A stretch of 64,000 bases of DNA from Mixta calida (GCF_002953215.1 NZ_CP026378.1:4198540-4262539); one strand, 5' to 3'; shown: positions 51,293-61,043, numbered from the stretch's first letter. Notes: a model not told the origin generated them from the sequence alone. Program-made: numbers and translations.

Positions 51293-52225
51293 ATGATTAT
51301 TGTGACTGGCGGCGCCGGCATGATCGGCAGCAATATTGTCAAAGCTCTGAATGAACAAGGCATTACCGATATCCTGGTGGTGGACAACCTGAAAGATGGC
51401 ACCAAGTTCGTCAATCTGGTCGATCTCGACATCACCGATTACATGGATAAAGAAGACTTCATCGCCAGCGTGATGGCGGGCGACGATCTGGGCGATATTG
51501 AAGCGGTGTTTCATGAAGGCGCCTGCTCCGCAACGACGGAGTGGGACGGCAAGTACATGATGGACAATAACTATCAGTACTCCAAAGAGCTGCTGCATTT
51601 CTGCCTTGAGCGCGAAATCCCGTTCCTGTACGCCTCTTCCGCCGCCACCTACGGCGGACGCAACGATAACTTCATCGAAGAACGCGCCTACGAGCAGCCG
51701 CTGAACGTTTACGGCTACTCAAAAATGCTGTTCGATCACTATGTGCGTCAGATACTGCCGGAAGCGAACTCGCAGGTGTGCGGCTTCCGCTATTTCAACG
51801 TTTATGGACCGCGGGAAGGTCATAAAGGCAGCATGGCGAGCGTCGCTTTCCATCTGAACACGCAGCTGAATAACGGCGAGAACCCTAAGCTATTTGAAGG
51901 CAGCGATAACTTCAAACGCGACTTCATCCACGTCAGCGACGTCGCGGCGGTCAACCTGTGGTTCTGGAAAAACGGCGTTTCCGGCATCTTCAACTGCGGC
52001 ACCGGCCGTGCGGAATCTTTCCAGGCGGTAGCGGATGCGGCGCTGGCTTATCATCAGAAAGGTCAGATCGAATACATTCCGTTCCCGGATAAGCTGAAAG
52101 GCCGCTACCAGGCTTATACCAAAGCGGATCTCACCAAACTGCGCGCCGCAGGCTACGACAAACCGTTTAAAACCGTGGCCGAAGGCGTGGCTGATTATAT
52201 GGCCTGGCTGAACCGCGACGCATAA
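51293..52225 (+). CDS. hldD: ADP-L-glycero-D-manno-heptose 6-epimerase
   Basis: HldD makes ADP-L-glycero-D-manno-heptose, the donor for LPS inner-core heptoses. The 310-residue short-chain dehydrogenase-type protein has the NADP loop [11 protein letters not shown] (4-14), YASSAATYG, and Tyr140-x3-Lys144 (VYGYSKML). Length equals E. coli HldD. It begins the hldD-waaF-waaC unit; waaF starts 21 bp on. Confidence 0.98.
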   Translation: MIIVTGGAGMIGSNIVKALNEQGITDILVVDNLKDGTKFVNLVDLDITDYMDKEDFIASVMAGDDLGDIEAVFHEGACSATTEWDGKYMMDNNYQYSKELLHFCLEREIPFLYASSAATYGGRNDNFIEERAYEQPLNVYGYSKMLFDHYVRQILPEANSQVCGFRYFNVYGPREGHKGSMASVAFHLNTQLNNGENPKLFEGSDNFKRDFIHVSDVAAVNLWFWKNGVSGIFNCGTGRAESFQAVADAALAYHQKGQIEYIPFPDKLKGRYQAYTKADLTKLRAAGYDKPFKTVAEGVADYMAWLNRDA

Positions 52226-52246
52226 CGAAAAGGAAGACGTACCGGC

Positions 52247-53296
52247 ATGAAGATACTGGTAATCGGCCCTTCCTGGGTCGGCGATATGATGATGTCGCAA
52301 AGTCTCTATCGCACGCTGAAGGCCGAGCATCCTGATGCCGTGATTGATGTGATGGCACCAGCCTGGTGCCGCCCTCTGTTGTCGCGCATGCCGGAAGTCA
52401 ACGAAGCGCTGGCGATGCCGCTGGGACACGGCGCGCTGGCATTGGGCGAACGTTATCGCCTGGGAAAAGCGCTGCGTCAGAAAAACTATCAGCGGGCCTG
52501 GGTGTTGCCCGGCTCGTTTAAATCGGCGCTGGTACCCTTCTTTGCCGGCATTCCACTGCGTACCGGCTGGCGCGGCGAGATGCGCTACGGCCTGCTGAAC
52601 GATCTGCGCGTGCTGGATAAACCCGCTTTTCCCCTGATGGTCGAGCGCTATGTGGCGCTGGCATACGACAAAACGCGCATCCGCAGCGCGCGCGATCTGC
52701 CGCAACCCTTACTGTGGCCACGTTTGCAGGTTGAGGAACAGGAAAAAATCGATACCGCTGCGCAGTTCGCGCTGACCGCCGACCGACCGCTTATCGGCTT
52801 CTGTCCCGGTGCGGAGTTCGGCCCGGCCAAGCGCTGGCCGCACTATCACTATGCGACGCTGGCGCAGCAGTTGATCGCGGCGGGTTATCAGGTGGTGCTG
52901 TTTGGCTCCGCTAAAGATCATGCTACCGGCGAAGAAATTCGCCAGACGCTGAGCGAGACGGACCGCCTCCACTGCCGCAATCTGGCGGGCGAAACCCAAC
53001 TGGAACAGGCGGTGATTCTGTTAGCGCACTGCGACGCGGTAGTCACCAACGATTCCGGCCTGATGCATATCGCTGCCGCGCTCGATCGGCCGCTGGTCGC
53101 GCTTTACGGCCCCAGCAGTCCTGACTTCACCCCGCCGCTGTCACAGCGTGCGCGCGTTATTCGCCTGATTACCGGCTACCATAAAGTGCGTAAAGGGGAT
53201 GCGGAGCAGGGTTATCATCAAAGCCTGATCGATATTCAGCCAACGCGCGTAATGGAAGAACTGCACGCCCTGCTGGGCCAGCGGGAGCATATATGA
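52247..53296 (+). CDS. waaF: ADP-heptose:LPS heptosyltransferase II
   Basis: WaaF adds the second heptose to HepI of the LPS inner core on the cytoplasmic face. The 349-residue GT9 enzyme has VIGPSWVGDMMMSQSLYR at the N-terminus, the ADP-heptose site GFCPGAEFGPAKRWPHYHY and the GT9 motif TNDSGLMHIAAAL. It is one residue longer than E. coli WaaF. Its TGA overlaps the waaC ATG by four bases. Confidence 0.97.
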   Translation: MKILVIGPSWVGDMMMSQSLYRTLKAEHPDAVIDVMAPAWCRPLLSRMPEVNEALAMPLGHGALALGERYRLGKALRQKNYQRAWVLPGSFKSALVPFFAGIPLRTGWRGEMRYGLLNDLRVLDKPAFPLMVERYVALAYDKTRIRSARDLPQPLLWPRLQVEEQEKIDTAAQFALTADRPLIGFCPGAEFGPAKRWPHYHYATLAQQLIAAGYQVVLFGSAKDHATGEEIRQTLSETDRLHCRNLAGETQLEQAVILLAHCDAVVTNDSGLMHIAAALDRPLVALYGPSSPDFTPPLSQRARVIRLITGYHKVRKGDAEQGYHQSLIDIQPTRVMEELHALLGQREHI

Positions 53297-54270
53297 AGGT
53301 ATTGATCGTAAAAACGTCCTCCATGGGCGATGTCCTTCATACACTGCCGGCTTTAACCGACGCAATGCGCGCGATCCCCACGATTCGCTTCGACTGGGTG
53401 GTTGAAGAAAACTTTGCGCAAATCCCGTCGTGGCATCCGGCGGTGGATCGCGTTCTGCCGGTGGCGATTCGTCGCTGGCGCAAGCACTGGTTTGGCAGTC
53501 AGCAGCGTGAAGAGCGTCTGCGTTTCAAACAGGCTTTGCAGTCACGTGAATATGATGTGGTGATCGACGCGCAGGGGCTGATTAAAAGCGCCGCGCTGGT
53601 GACACGCCTGGCTAAGGGCGTTAAACATGGTCAGGATAGCCGCAGCGCGCGCGAGCCGTTCGCCAGCTGGTGGTATGACAAACGTCATGAGATCAATAAA
53701 CAGCAACATGCGGTAGAACGTACCCGTGAGCTGTTTGCCAAAAGCCTGGGCTATCAGAAGCCGCAAACGCAGGGCGATTACGCCATCGCGTCGCATTTTC
53801 TCGCCCGTCCGCCTGCGGACGCCGGTCGCTACCTCGTTTTCCTGCATGCCACGACGCGCGACAACAAGCACTGGCCGGAAAGTCACTGGCGCGAGCTGAT
53901 TTCGCTGCTTGAACCTGGCGGCCTGCGCATTAAACTTCCCTGGGGCGCAGAACATGAGCATCAGCGCGCCCAGCGTTTGGCGGCCGGTTTCACTCACGTT
54001 GATGTCCTGCCAAAACTGACGCTGGAGCAGGTCGCCCAAACGCTGGCGGGCGCGAAAGCAGTAGTCTCAGTGGATACCGGCCTGAGCCACCTGACCGCAG
54101 CGCTCGACCGGCCAAACATTACGCTTTACGGCCCAACCGATCCCGGTTTGATTGGCGGCTATGGGTTGAATCAGCAGGCGCTGCGCGCGTCGGAAAAGGG
54201 TGATATGGCAACCATCAGCGCAGCTCAGGTCAATGCTGTGTTACAGCTATTATTAAGCACGGAAGCGTAA
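53293..54270 (+). CDS. waaC: ADP-heptose:LPS heptosyltransferase I
   Basis: WaaC adds the first heptose to Kdo2-lipid A. The 325-residue GT9 protein has VLIVKTSSMGDVLHTLPALTDA, HATTRDNKHWPESHWREL (donor site) and SVDTGLSHLTAALDRPNITLYGPTDP, as in E. coli WaaC. Its start overlaps the waaF stop, and a frameshifted GT2 gene starts 2 bp after it, so hldD, waaF, waaC and the GT2 form one transcript. Confidence 0.97.
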   Translation: MKVLIVKTSSMGDVLHTLPALTDAMRAIPTIRFDWVVEENFAQIPSWHPAVDRVLPVAIRRWRKHWFGSQQREERLRFKQALQSREYDVVIDAQGLIKSAALVTRLAKGVKHGQDSRSAREPFASWWYDKRHEINKQQHAVERTRELFAKSLGYQKPQTQGDYAIASHFLARPPADAGRYLVFLHATTRDNKHWPESHWRELISLLEPGGLRIKLPWGAEHEHQRAQRLAAGFTHVDVLPKLTLEQVAQTLAGAKAVVSVDTGLSHLTAALDRPNITLYGPTDPGLIGGYGLNQQALRASEKGDMATISAAQVNAVLQLLLSTEA

Positions 54271-54272
54271 TA

Positions 54273-55192
54273 ATGATGCCGCCTCGTCTGAGTATTATTG
54301 TTACCGCTCATAACTGCGCAACCTGGTTACAGGATACGCTCGACAGCATCGTCGCCTCGGCAGGTAACACATTATCCAGCTGCGAGATCATTCTTGTTAA
54401 CGATGCTTCAGAAGATGATACGCAGGCGATTATTGAGCGTTTCGCCGCCGTTTATCCCCAGACCCGACATCAACAAACCTGGCTGCGCAATATTGGTCAG
54501 GTTCGCAACCACGCCGTTGCGCAGGCGCGGGGGATTATATTTTAATGGTCGATGGCGATGACAAAGTGTTACCTGGCGCTATAGCCGATCATCTGCCTCA
54601 GCTGGAAGCACAGAGACCGGATATCTATTTAAGCAAAATTATCGAAAAACGCAGCGCTGATATGAACCCTGTCCCCCCCTGGCATGCTGGAACGCCTGTC
54701 GTTTTAGCGCGGGATGAGGCGATTACGCGTTTTTTGATCCATCGTGATTTCCAGGCGCATTTTATCGGTCAATACTTCCGTCGCCATTTGCTGCAGGAAA
54801 ACCCCTTCCCCTCTTTCATCTGCTACGAGGATGCCTGGCTTTTTCCGTTACTGCTGACCAAAAGCGAAAAAATCCTTTATTCAACCTGCGGCTTTTATCT
54901 CTACAGAAAGCATGCTGCCAGTCTCTCAACCACTATGCAGCCCGAAAAAATTGTCTGCTTGCTGGCTGCGACACAGCATATGGATGAGGTATTGCCGACA
55001 CGTTTTCAGGCTCTGATTACCTGCCACTGGCTGGATATCGTTAATCGGCATAGCACCGAACTGAAAAAGCAGGGGGTATGGGAACAGGTTAAAAAGCGTA
55101 TCCACCAGCAGAGCCTGTGGGCATTCCTGCTTAATGGGAAGATACGGGTCAGCTATAAACGTAAGATGCTGAAGCTAAGGCGGCTAAACTAG
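54273..55192 (+). CDS. GT2-family glycosyltransferase of the waa locus; broken by a probable missing G
   Basis: Two overlapping frames, 54273-54545 and 54545-55192, together make a GT2 glycosyltransferase. The first has RLSIIVTAHNCATWLQ and ILVNDASEDDT (donor Asp); the second starts MVDGDDKVLPGAI, which contains the family DxD. The junction is a G5 run at 54529-54533; one more G reads AQARGDYILMVDGDD and yields about 306 residues. It most likely adds a core-sugar residue, acceptor unknown. It lies 2 bp after waaC and the coding DNA looks A/T-richer than waaC. As written the frame is broken. Confidence 0.8.
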
Positions 55193-55206
55193 CCGCCTGT
55201 AAACTA

Positions 55207-56484
55207 TTATGGCTGAGGCGAAGACGCCGCGACAGGGCTTTTCCACATCACACATAAGATCAGCAGAAGCGAAATACAGATAGTGATTTCACGGCTGATA
55301 AATAACACGTCTGTCAGGCCGCTTACCACGGTCACCAGCATAACGGAAAGCAGCAACGCATTATTTTTACGCAGCGCTCTGAGTATTAGCGCTAAATAAA
55401 ATGCCAACACGATCACCATTCCTGGAATGCCCTGTAGCGTTGCGCTGTCGAGCAATTCATTGTGCAAATGAATCGAAACAAACTCTAAGGCGCTGGCGTC
55501 ACGGTGGTTTTCCTTCACATAATGCTTAAACCAAGCCGTTCGCTGCTCCATATTCATTCCCAACGGATTCGCTGCGAAGCAGGCGGCGCCAATATTCCAC
55601 ATCGCCAGCCGGCTGGTCAACGAACCGCTTTTATTCCCCTCCGCCTGTTCATATCGCGTGAGCTCCGCCATTGAAGCATCGATTCTGGGCTTAATCATCG
55701 GTTTATAGCACGCGGCGATTAATAAAACGATAGCGGTTAAAATGCCCAGCGCAGCTTTCCAGCCTAAATGACGAAAGCGTAGCAGCCCAACGAAAAAGAT
55801 AATTAAGGGAAACGCGGCGATCATATTGCGAGTGCCCGTCTGGATGATAATAAACCAGGCGATGACAAATACGCCAAGGCATAACAACAGCTGGCTGGCG
55901 CTATGTCTTTTTGCTGCCAGCATAAACAGCGTTGCCGCAGCCAACATCGCATAACCATAGGCGGAAAGCGTAGCGCGATCGAGCGCAAACTCAACGCGCC
56001 GGGCACCATTTGTATATTGGTAAAAACCGTAGACCGTTGCGCCGACAAACGCGACAATCAATCCCCATTCAACCATACGGCGAGTTAGCTGAGGCAATCT
56101 TTCCTGCTGACTAAACAGGTAATAACCGATTACGGCCGCGATTAGCAGACGTTTACCCGCGTTCAGATAATCATTATAAGGGTCAAAATGGGGTTGTCCC
56201 AGATAATCCCAGTAAAACCAAACGACTTTACTACAGCCCAGTAACGCCAACCATCCTGCCAGCCAAAAATGGCGACGATTAACAGGACGCAAGTGGGTAA
56301 TAATCCCTAAAAGGGAAAAATAAAAAGCCCAGTAAAAAGCAACCTTCGCCGTCTTTTCATGGATAAAGGTAAACATAACGGCCAGCAATACCGCCGTCAG
56401 CGCTAAAAGATAAAGCGCGTTGCGCCAATGAGTTTTGATCAGCGCGCTATTCATCCAGCCTGGGTAAGAGATATCCCTGTTCAT
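55207..56484 (-). CDS. waaL: O-antigen ligase
   Basis: WaaL transfers undecaprenyl-linked O polysaccharide to the lipid A-core at the periplasmic face. The 425-residue protein is hydrophobic with about ten membrane helices and a large periplasmic loop. It carries Wzy_C-family features: Arg219 in QTGTRNMIAAFPLI and the ligase motif SIHLHNELLDSATLQGIPG (His341). Ligases diverge strongly with the O antigen and core, so only family assignment is possible. It is transcribed opposite to the rest of the waa locus, 2 bp after the deacetylase, and is A/T-rich. Confidence 0.9.
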   Translation of the reverse strand: MNRDISYPGWMNSALIKTHWRNALYLLALTAVLLAVMFTFIHEKTAKVAFYWAFYFSLLGIITHLRPVNRRHFWLAGWLALLGCSKVVWFYWDYLGQPHFDPYNDYLNAGKRLLIAAVIGYYLFSQQERLPQLTRRMVEWGLIVAFVGATVYGFYQYTNGARRVEFALDRATLSAYGYAMLAAATLFMLAAKRHSASQLLLCLGVFVIAWFIIIQTGTRNMIAAFPLIIFFVGLLRFRHLGWKAALGILTAIVLLIAACYKPMIKPRIDASMAELTRYEQAEGNKSGSLTSRLAMWNIGAACFAANPLGMNMEQRTAWFKHYVKENHRDASALEFVSIHLHNELLDSATLQGIPGMVIVLAFYLALILRALRKNNALLLSVMLVTVVSGLTDVLFISREITICISLLLILCVMWKSPVAASSPQP

Positions 56485-56486
56485 TT

Positions 56487-57445
56487 TTATCGTGCCTGAA
56501 AGTATTGATAATATTCCGCCAGCGTCATGCCCTGCGTACGTGTTTGCAGCCAGCTAAACAGCGCCTCTAAATCCTGGTACAGTCTTTCAATATCCGCTTC
56601 GTTTTTAAAGGTCGGGCTGCCGTCCGGCATAAATTCTGAGGAGTGAAGCATAAACTCGACATAATCATTGCCTTCCGCCAGGCTCATCTCCGCCACGCGC
56701 TTCATCGCAGCCAGGTTGCCGCCTGAAGGCCGTAGCCAGTGAACGGAAGGCCCGCGTTTTTTACCGCGCAGGCGATCGTAGCCCTGCTTCAGGCGATTCA
56801 TCAATGCGGTGTGCTTGTACTGAATGCTCATCGGTACTTCCAGCAATCCCGAATCGCCGCTGCGCGAGATATCTTTTGGATCAAGAAAATAGGCGTGATG
56901 CGGGAAATGCGTATAGTCTGTTCCGCCCTTTCCCTGCGGCGCGCCAGGCGAATTGCGCCAGCTTACCCGCGGCGTCACCGAGCAATCGACCTGATAGCCC
57001 AGCTCGCGCAGCACCGTCGCGTAACGCTCATCAAAGGCCCAGCGTCCGGCACGATGGCTCAGCATTTTCGTCTGGAAGGTTTCCTCCAGGAGATCGGTCA
57101 TAAATTTAACTTTTTCACGCAGCAGATTATCTGGGTATTCAATCAGATAAGGCTGCCAGCGCCAGTCATCATCCGTCAGCGGCGCTTCCGGCGGGCTGTT
57201 CCAGGCGTGCAGATGCATGCCAACCTCCCCTGACCGCGTGCAATAACATCTCGAGCGAACTCGACATAGGCAGGATCGCTGGCCATCTCATAGTTAGTCA
57301 ACCAGGTCGGTTTAAAGCCATATTTTTCACAGAGCGCCTGAAAACGCGGCAAAAAAAGCGTATTGCGGGTAGTGATGGTACGGCGATTGCGCCACAGATT
57401 GTCGCCTTCAGTATCAATTGTGATGAGAAAAGCCGGTTTATTCAT
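56487..57445 (-). CDS. wabN: WabN-like polysaccharide deacetylase; broken by a probable missing G
   Basis: Frames 57176-57445 and 56487-57218 join to one NodB-like deacetylase. The first part has FLITIDTEGDNLWRNRRTIT (metal/catalytic Asp) and TWLTNYEMASDPAYVEFARD; the second has MHLHAWNSPPEAP (metal histidines) and MLSHRAGRWAFDERYA. One more G in the run at 57227-57230 reads RGQGEVGMHLHAW and gives about 319 residues. In Klebsiella and Serratia WabN removes the acetyl from a core GlcNAc added by WabH, and a GT4 gene divergent from this one would fit that partner. The wabN name is inferred from context. Confidence 0.75.
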
Positions 57446-57753
57446 CTTCTTTCCAACGCTCCACTGGATGTCGCCGGTATGTTACGCAGGCGCTTTCTTA
57501 AGGGCAAAATAATTTCATTCCGATAAATCTCCTTCTTTTACTTTTCATGGCAAACTAAGCTTCGCTTGATTAAGCTCTTATACAGGCGTTGCCCGTTTCG
57601 TTTACCGGATGTCGTGAAGCGCGACGCCGATGAAAAAGGAAAGGTCCGGCACACAGCCTTATCGATATTAAAAGCGATAAAAAACTTAATTCCCAACAAA
57701 ATAGCTTTTACACTTTTGCCAGTGGCCTTGCTGCACACATAAGGATTTAAACA
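57446..57753. other. Intergenic region wabN-like to GT4 gene
   Basis: This 308-bp divergent promoter region is A/T-rich. It contains a loose inverted repeat TTATCG / CGATAA around 57660-57682. A 66-residue minus-strand open frame (57538-57738) has no ribosome site or homology I know. I see no JUMPstart/ops element. Confidence 0.4.
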
Positions 57754-58857
57754 TTGTCCAGGCGTATCTTGATGATCATTGATGGCTTACCTGGAGGCGG
57801 CGCAGAAAAGGTAGTGCTGACGCTGGCGAAGGGGCTGTTGTCGCTGGGGCATCGCGTTTCGCTGTTCTCATTACGCAGCGTATGCGATTACCCACTTCCG
57901 GCAGGGCTGGACTATCAGGTGCTTCAGGATCGCTGCCGCAAACCGTGGCGTAAGCTCACAGAGCTACAGCGTCGCGCGTGTCAGTTGGATCGCGCCATTA
58001 TCAAAGCCGAGCAGCAGAGCGGCGCGTTTGATTTAATCATTTCCCATCTGCATAAAACGGACCGAATCGTGAGTCGCTGTCGACATCTCGACCCGGCAAA
58101 AACCTGGTACTGCCTGCACGGCGTTTTCTCCGCGTCTTATCTGGCGCGACGCAAAGGCTTTTCCCGCTGGCTGAAGATTCAAAAAACCCGCCGGGTTTAC
58201 CAAAATCGCAACGTTATCGGGGTGTCGCAGTTCGTTATTGACGATTTGAAGCAGCACTACAGCATCCAGCCGGCGCGCGAAGCGGTCATCTTCAATCCGT
58301 TCGACGCTGAACTGATTTTACAGCAGGCCAGCGAAGCGTGTGAGCTGTCTGGTCAGGACTATCTGTTGCACGTAGGCCGTTTCCATCCAACCAAGCGCCA
58401 CGATCGCCTGCTCCAGGCCTATGCACGCAGCGGATTGCAAGCGCCGCTGGTGCTGATAGGCCAGGGCGATGCCGCGCGTATCGCCGCGCTGAAAGCGTTA
58501 GCTGACGAACTGGGCATTGCCGACCGCGTAATTTTCAAAGGTTTTACCCATAATCCCTATGCATGGATAAACCATGCACGTATGCTGATCGTCAGCTCAG
58601 ACAGCGAAGGCTTTGGGAACGTACTGGTTGAAGCATTGTTCTGCCAGACGCCGGTGGTCAGCACTCGCTGTCCCGGCGGCCCGGAAACGATTCTACAAGG
58701 TGAACTGGCGCGCGGACTGGCGGAAATGTCCAGTGAATCACTGGCGGAAAAAATAAAGGACATTTATCATCAGCCCCCCGAACTTCATCAGCTCGATCTT
58801 TCGGCCTACCATATTGAGGCCATCTGTCAGCGCTACCTCGCGTTGATTGAGCGCTGA
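57754..58857 (+). CDS. GT4-family LPS core glycosyltransferase (WabH-like)
   Basis: This 367-residue GT-B enzyme has ILMIIDGLPGGGAEKVVLTL at the N-terminus, the donor loop LLHVGRFHPTKRHDRL, and EX7E in SDSEGFGNVLVEAL. The start is TTG 57754, eight bases after AAGGA; no ATG is near. It heads the plus-strand unit running to waaA. Position next to a deacetylase suggests a WabH-type GlcNAc transferase, but GT4 specificity cannot be read from sequence. Confidence 0.82.
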   Translation: MSRRILMIIDGLPGGGAEKVVLTLAKGLLSLGHRVSLFSLRSVCDYPLPAGLDYQVLQDRCRKPWRKLTELQRRACQLDRAIIKAEQQSGAFDLIISHLHKTDRIVSRCRHLDPAKTWYCLHGVFSASYLARRKGFSRWLKIQKTRRVYQNRNVIGVSQFVIDDLKQHYSIQPAREAVIFNPFDAELILQQASEACELSGQDYLLHVGRFHPTKRHDRLLQAYARSGLQAPLVLIGQGDAARIAALKALADELGIADRVIFKGFTHNPYAWINHARMLIVSSDSEGFGNVLVEALFCQTPVVSTRCPGGPETILQGELARGLAEMSSESLAEKIKDIYHQPPELHQLDLSAYHIEAICQRYLALIER

Positions 58858-58939
58858 TTACCATGCGCAACAATGGAATAATACTTTTTGCAGGGGATGG
58901 TTATGCTTTGCCCCGTTGCCAGACCGCTGAGGAAACGGT

Positions 58940-60040
58940 GTGAACTATATTTTTATTTTTATCTTACTACTGCCGCTAAAGTGGGTAAGAAAGCTTTTCC
59001 GTAAGAAGGAAGGGCGCAACCTGGTGATCCAGACCGCCAAGATCGGCGATTTTATTAATATCACGCCGCTGCTGGCGCATTTGCAACGCAGCGATGCGCT
59101 GCTGAGCCGTACCGTCGCGCCGCTGGCACGGCATGACGATACGCTGCAACACATCTGGTATATCGAAGATTATAAATCCGGCCTGCTGGCGAAAATTCGT
59201 CTTGCGCTGCAGCTGATGAACCGCTACGACAACGTCTACCTACTGCATCCTAATAACGTCAATTTGTTCTATGCGGCCTGCTGTAACGCCAGCAATAAGC
59301 AGTTCCTTTCCAACTACCGCCGCAAGTGGTATCAGGCGCTGTTCTACTGGACGGCCAGCGGCGTTGTGCAGCATGAGAAGAATACACTGACGCTGGAAAA
59401 TTACCTCAAGCTGGCGGATCCGCAGCTGACCAAAGAGAGTTACCCAAAGCACGCCACCCGTCCGCTTTATCCCCTGGCCCCCGTTCCCGCCGCACTACAA
59501 CGCCAGGATGGGATTAAGATCGGTTTAAGCATCTCCGCAGGTAATCAGGCGAAAACCATTCCCCCAGCCATCTGGAAAGATCTGTTTGATCGGCTGGCCG
59601 ACCTGCCCTGTCTGTTTTATGTATTTGGCGCGCCTTCGGAAATGGATCGCTTGCAGGATCTGTATAAACTCACAGGGGAACGTGAAAATATTATCAGTAT
59701 GATTGGCAACATTCCGCTGGAAGGCTTGCCGCATGCTATCAGCATGATGGATTTTTACGTTGCTTCCGATTCCGGCAACGTTTATATCGCCGACGCTGTC
59801 GGCGTACCGGTTATTTTAATTTACGGCCCCTGCTGTGTTGAAGAACAACGGCCTCTAGGTGATGTGCTGTTGATTGGACCGGACCATATTGCGCCTTCAT
59901 CGTTTGTATTCGCCGCGCTTTATCAGTTCCATCATCCCGCAGAGCAGCTTTACGCACTGGATAGCCGCAAACTCGACGATATTCACGATTTTATTGCCGC
60001 ACGCCAGCCGGAACGGCTGCGCCAAACCAAGCCCCATTAA
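58940..60040 (+). CDS. GT9-family (heptosyltransferase-like) protein, function unassigned
   Basis: This 366-residue protein has a hydrophobic N-terminus (about 2-14) and GT9 features: VIQTAKIGDFINITPLLAHL aligns with the heptosyltransferase N-terminal motif, GLSISAGNQAKTIPPAIWKD with the donor region, and VASDSGNVYIADAVGVPVI with the DSG-acid motif. It is clearly distinct from WaaF, WaaC and WaaQ in this window. The GTG start at 58940 lies seven bases after GAGG. waaH follows 1 bp after its stop. It may add a further heptose or act on a different acceptor. Confidence 0.78.
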   Translation: MNYIFIFILLLPLKWVRKLFRKKEGRNLVIQTAKIGDFINITPLLAHLQRSDALLSRTVAPLARHDDTLQHIWYIEDYKSGLLAKIRLALQLMNRYDNVYLLHPNNVNLFYAACCNASNKQFLSNYRRKWYQALFYWTASGVVQHEKNTLTLENYLKLADPQLTKESYPKHATRPLYPLAPVPAALQRQDGIKIGLSISAGNQAKTIPPAIWKDLFDRLADLPCLFYVFGAPSEMDRLQDLYKLTGERENIISMIGNIPLEGLPHAISMMDFYVASDSGNVYIADAVGVPVILIYGPCCVEEQRPLGDVLLIGPDHIAPSSFVFAALYQFHHPAEQLYALDSRKLDDIHDFIAARQPERLRQTKPH

Positions 60041-60041
60041 C

Positions 60042-61043
60042 ATGACACAACACGCTGACACCGCTTCTCCTTTACTGAGCGTTATCATTCCGATGTATAA
60101 CGCCGGCAGTATGTTCGATACGTTTATGGCGTCGCTTCTGGCGCAAACTTTTACCGATCTTGAAGTCATTATCGTTAACGATGGCTCGACGGACGGCAGC
60201 GCCGAGCGCGCGGCGGACTATGCCGCGCGTTACGCGCATATCAGCGTCATCAACCAGCAGAACGGCGGCGTTTCACGGGCGCGCAATGCAGGCCTGACGG
60301 TCGCGCGCGGCAAATATGTCACCTTCCCGGACGCCGACGATACGCTGTCGCCTGAGATCTATCAGACGCTGGTCGGGATGGCGGAACAGGACGATCTCGA
60401 TGCGGCCCAGTGCAACGCGGAATGTTTTTATACCGGCAGCCAGCGCGTCAGAACGCTGATCCCGCACGACAGGCTGACCTCAACCGGCGTGCTGGACGGC
60501 GCCGCCTGGCTGAGCAAGGCGCTGGCGACCCGGCGCTATCTGCATGTCGTCTGGATGGGCATTTACCGTTTATCCGTGATCAAATCTCACGAACTGATGT
60601 TTGAACCGGGCCTGCATCATCAGGATATTCCCTGGACCACCGAATTTATGCTGAACGCGCGCCGGGTGCGCTACACCGACACCCCGCTCTATCGCTATCA
60701 CGTTCACGATCAATCGATCAGCAACCGTAAACGCACCGGGCAGCGCAACGTAGAGTATCAGCGTCACTACCTGAAAATTGCGCGGATGCTGGAAGAGATA
60801 AATCAGCGCTACCGCGGCAAAGTGAAAATCTATCCGCAGTTTCACTATCAGATTACGCACGAGGCGCTTAGCGTCTGTCATGCGGTGCGGCGCGAGCCGG
60901 AAGCCGATGCGCGTCAGGCAATTATCGCCGATATCTTCTCGACGCAAACCCATCGTCGTATGCTGCGCAACGCGCGCGGCGTGAAACAGTGGTATCAGCT
61001 GCTGCTTTGGCTGAGCCGCCTTTACCGCTGGCGTCAGCGCTAA
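60042..61043 (+). CDS. waaH: WaaH (YibD)-like LPS glucuronosyltransferase, GT2
   Basis: E. coli WaaH (YibD) adds glucuronic acid to the LPS core and is induced through PhoB. This 333-residue GT2 protein follows it closely: LLSVIIPMYNAGSMFDTFMA, VIIVNDGSTDGSAERA, DADDTLSPEIYQTL (DxD), DDLDAAQCNAE, VVWMGIYR, GLHHQDIPWTTEFMLNA and HYQITHEALSVCHAVRREP. The ATG at 60042 follows the previous stop by 1 bp; the frame is open upstream within that gene. In E. coli yibD lies by tdh; here it is in the waa cluster. Confidence 0.85.
   Translation: MTQHADTASPLLSVIIPMYNAGSMFDTFMASLLAQTFTDLEVIIVNDGSTDGSAERAADYAARYAHISVINQQNGGVSRARNAGLTVARGKYVTFPDADDTLSPEIYQTLVGMAEQDDLDAAQCNAECFYTGSQRVRTLIPHDRLTSTGVLDGAAWLSKALATRRYLHVVWMGIYRLSVIKSHELMFEPGLHHQDIPWTTEFMLNARRVRYTDTPLYRYHVHDQSISNRKRTGQRNVEYQRHYLKIARMLEEINQRYRGKVKIYPQFHYQITHEALSVCHAVRREPEADARQAIIADIFSTQTHRRMLRNARGVKQWYQLLLWLSRLYRWRQR

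Noticed and set aside
57538-57738. 66-codon minus-strand frame between the wabN-like and GT4 genes
   Set aside because: Non-ATG start without a ribosome site in an A/T-rich promoter gap.
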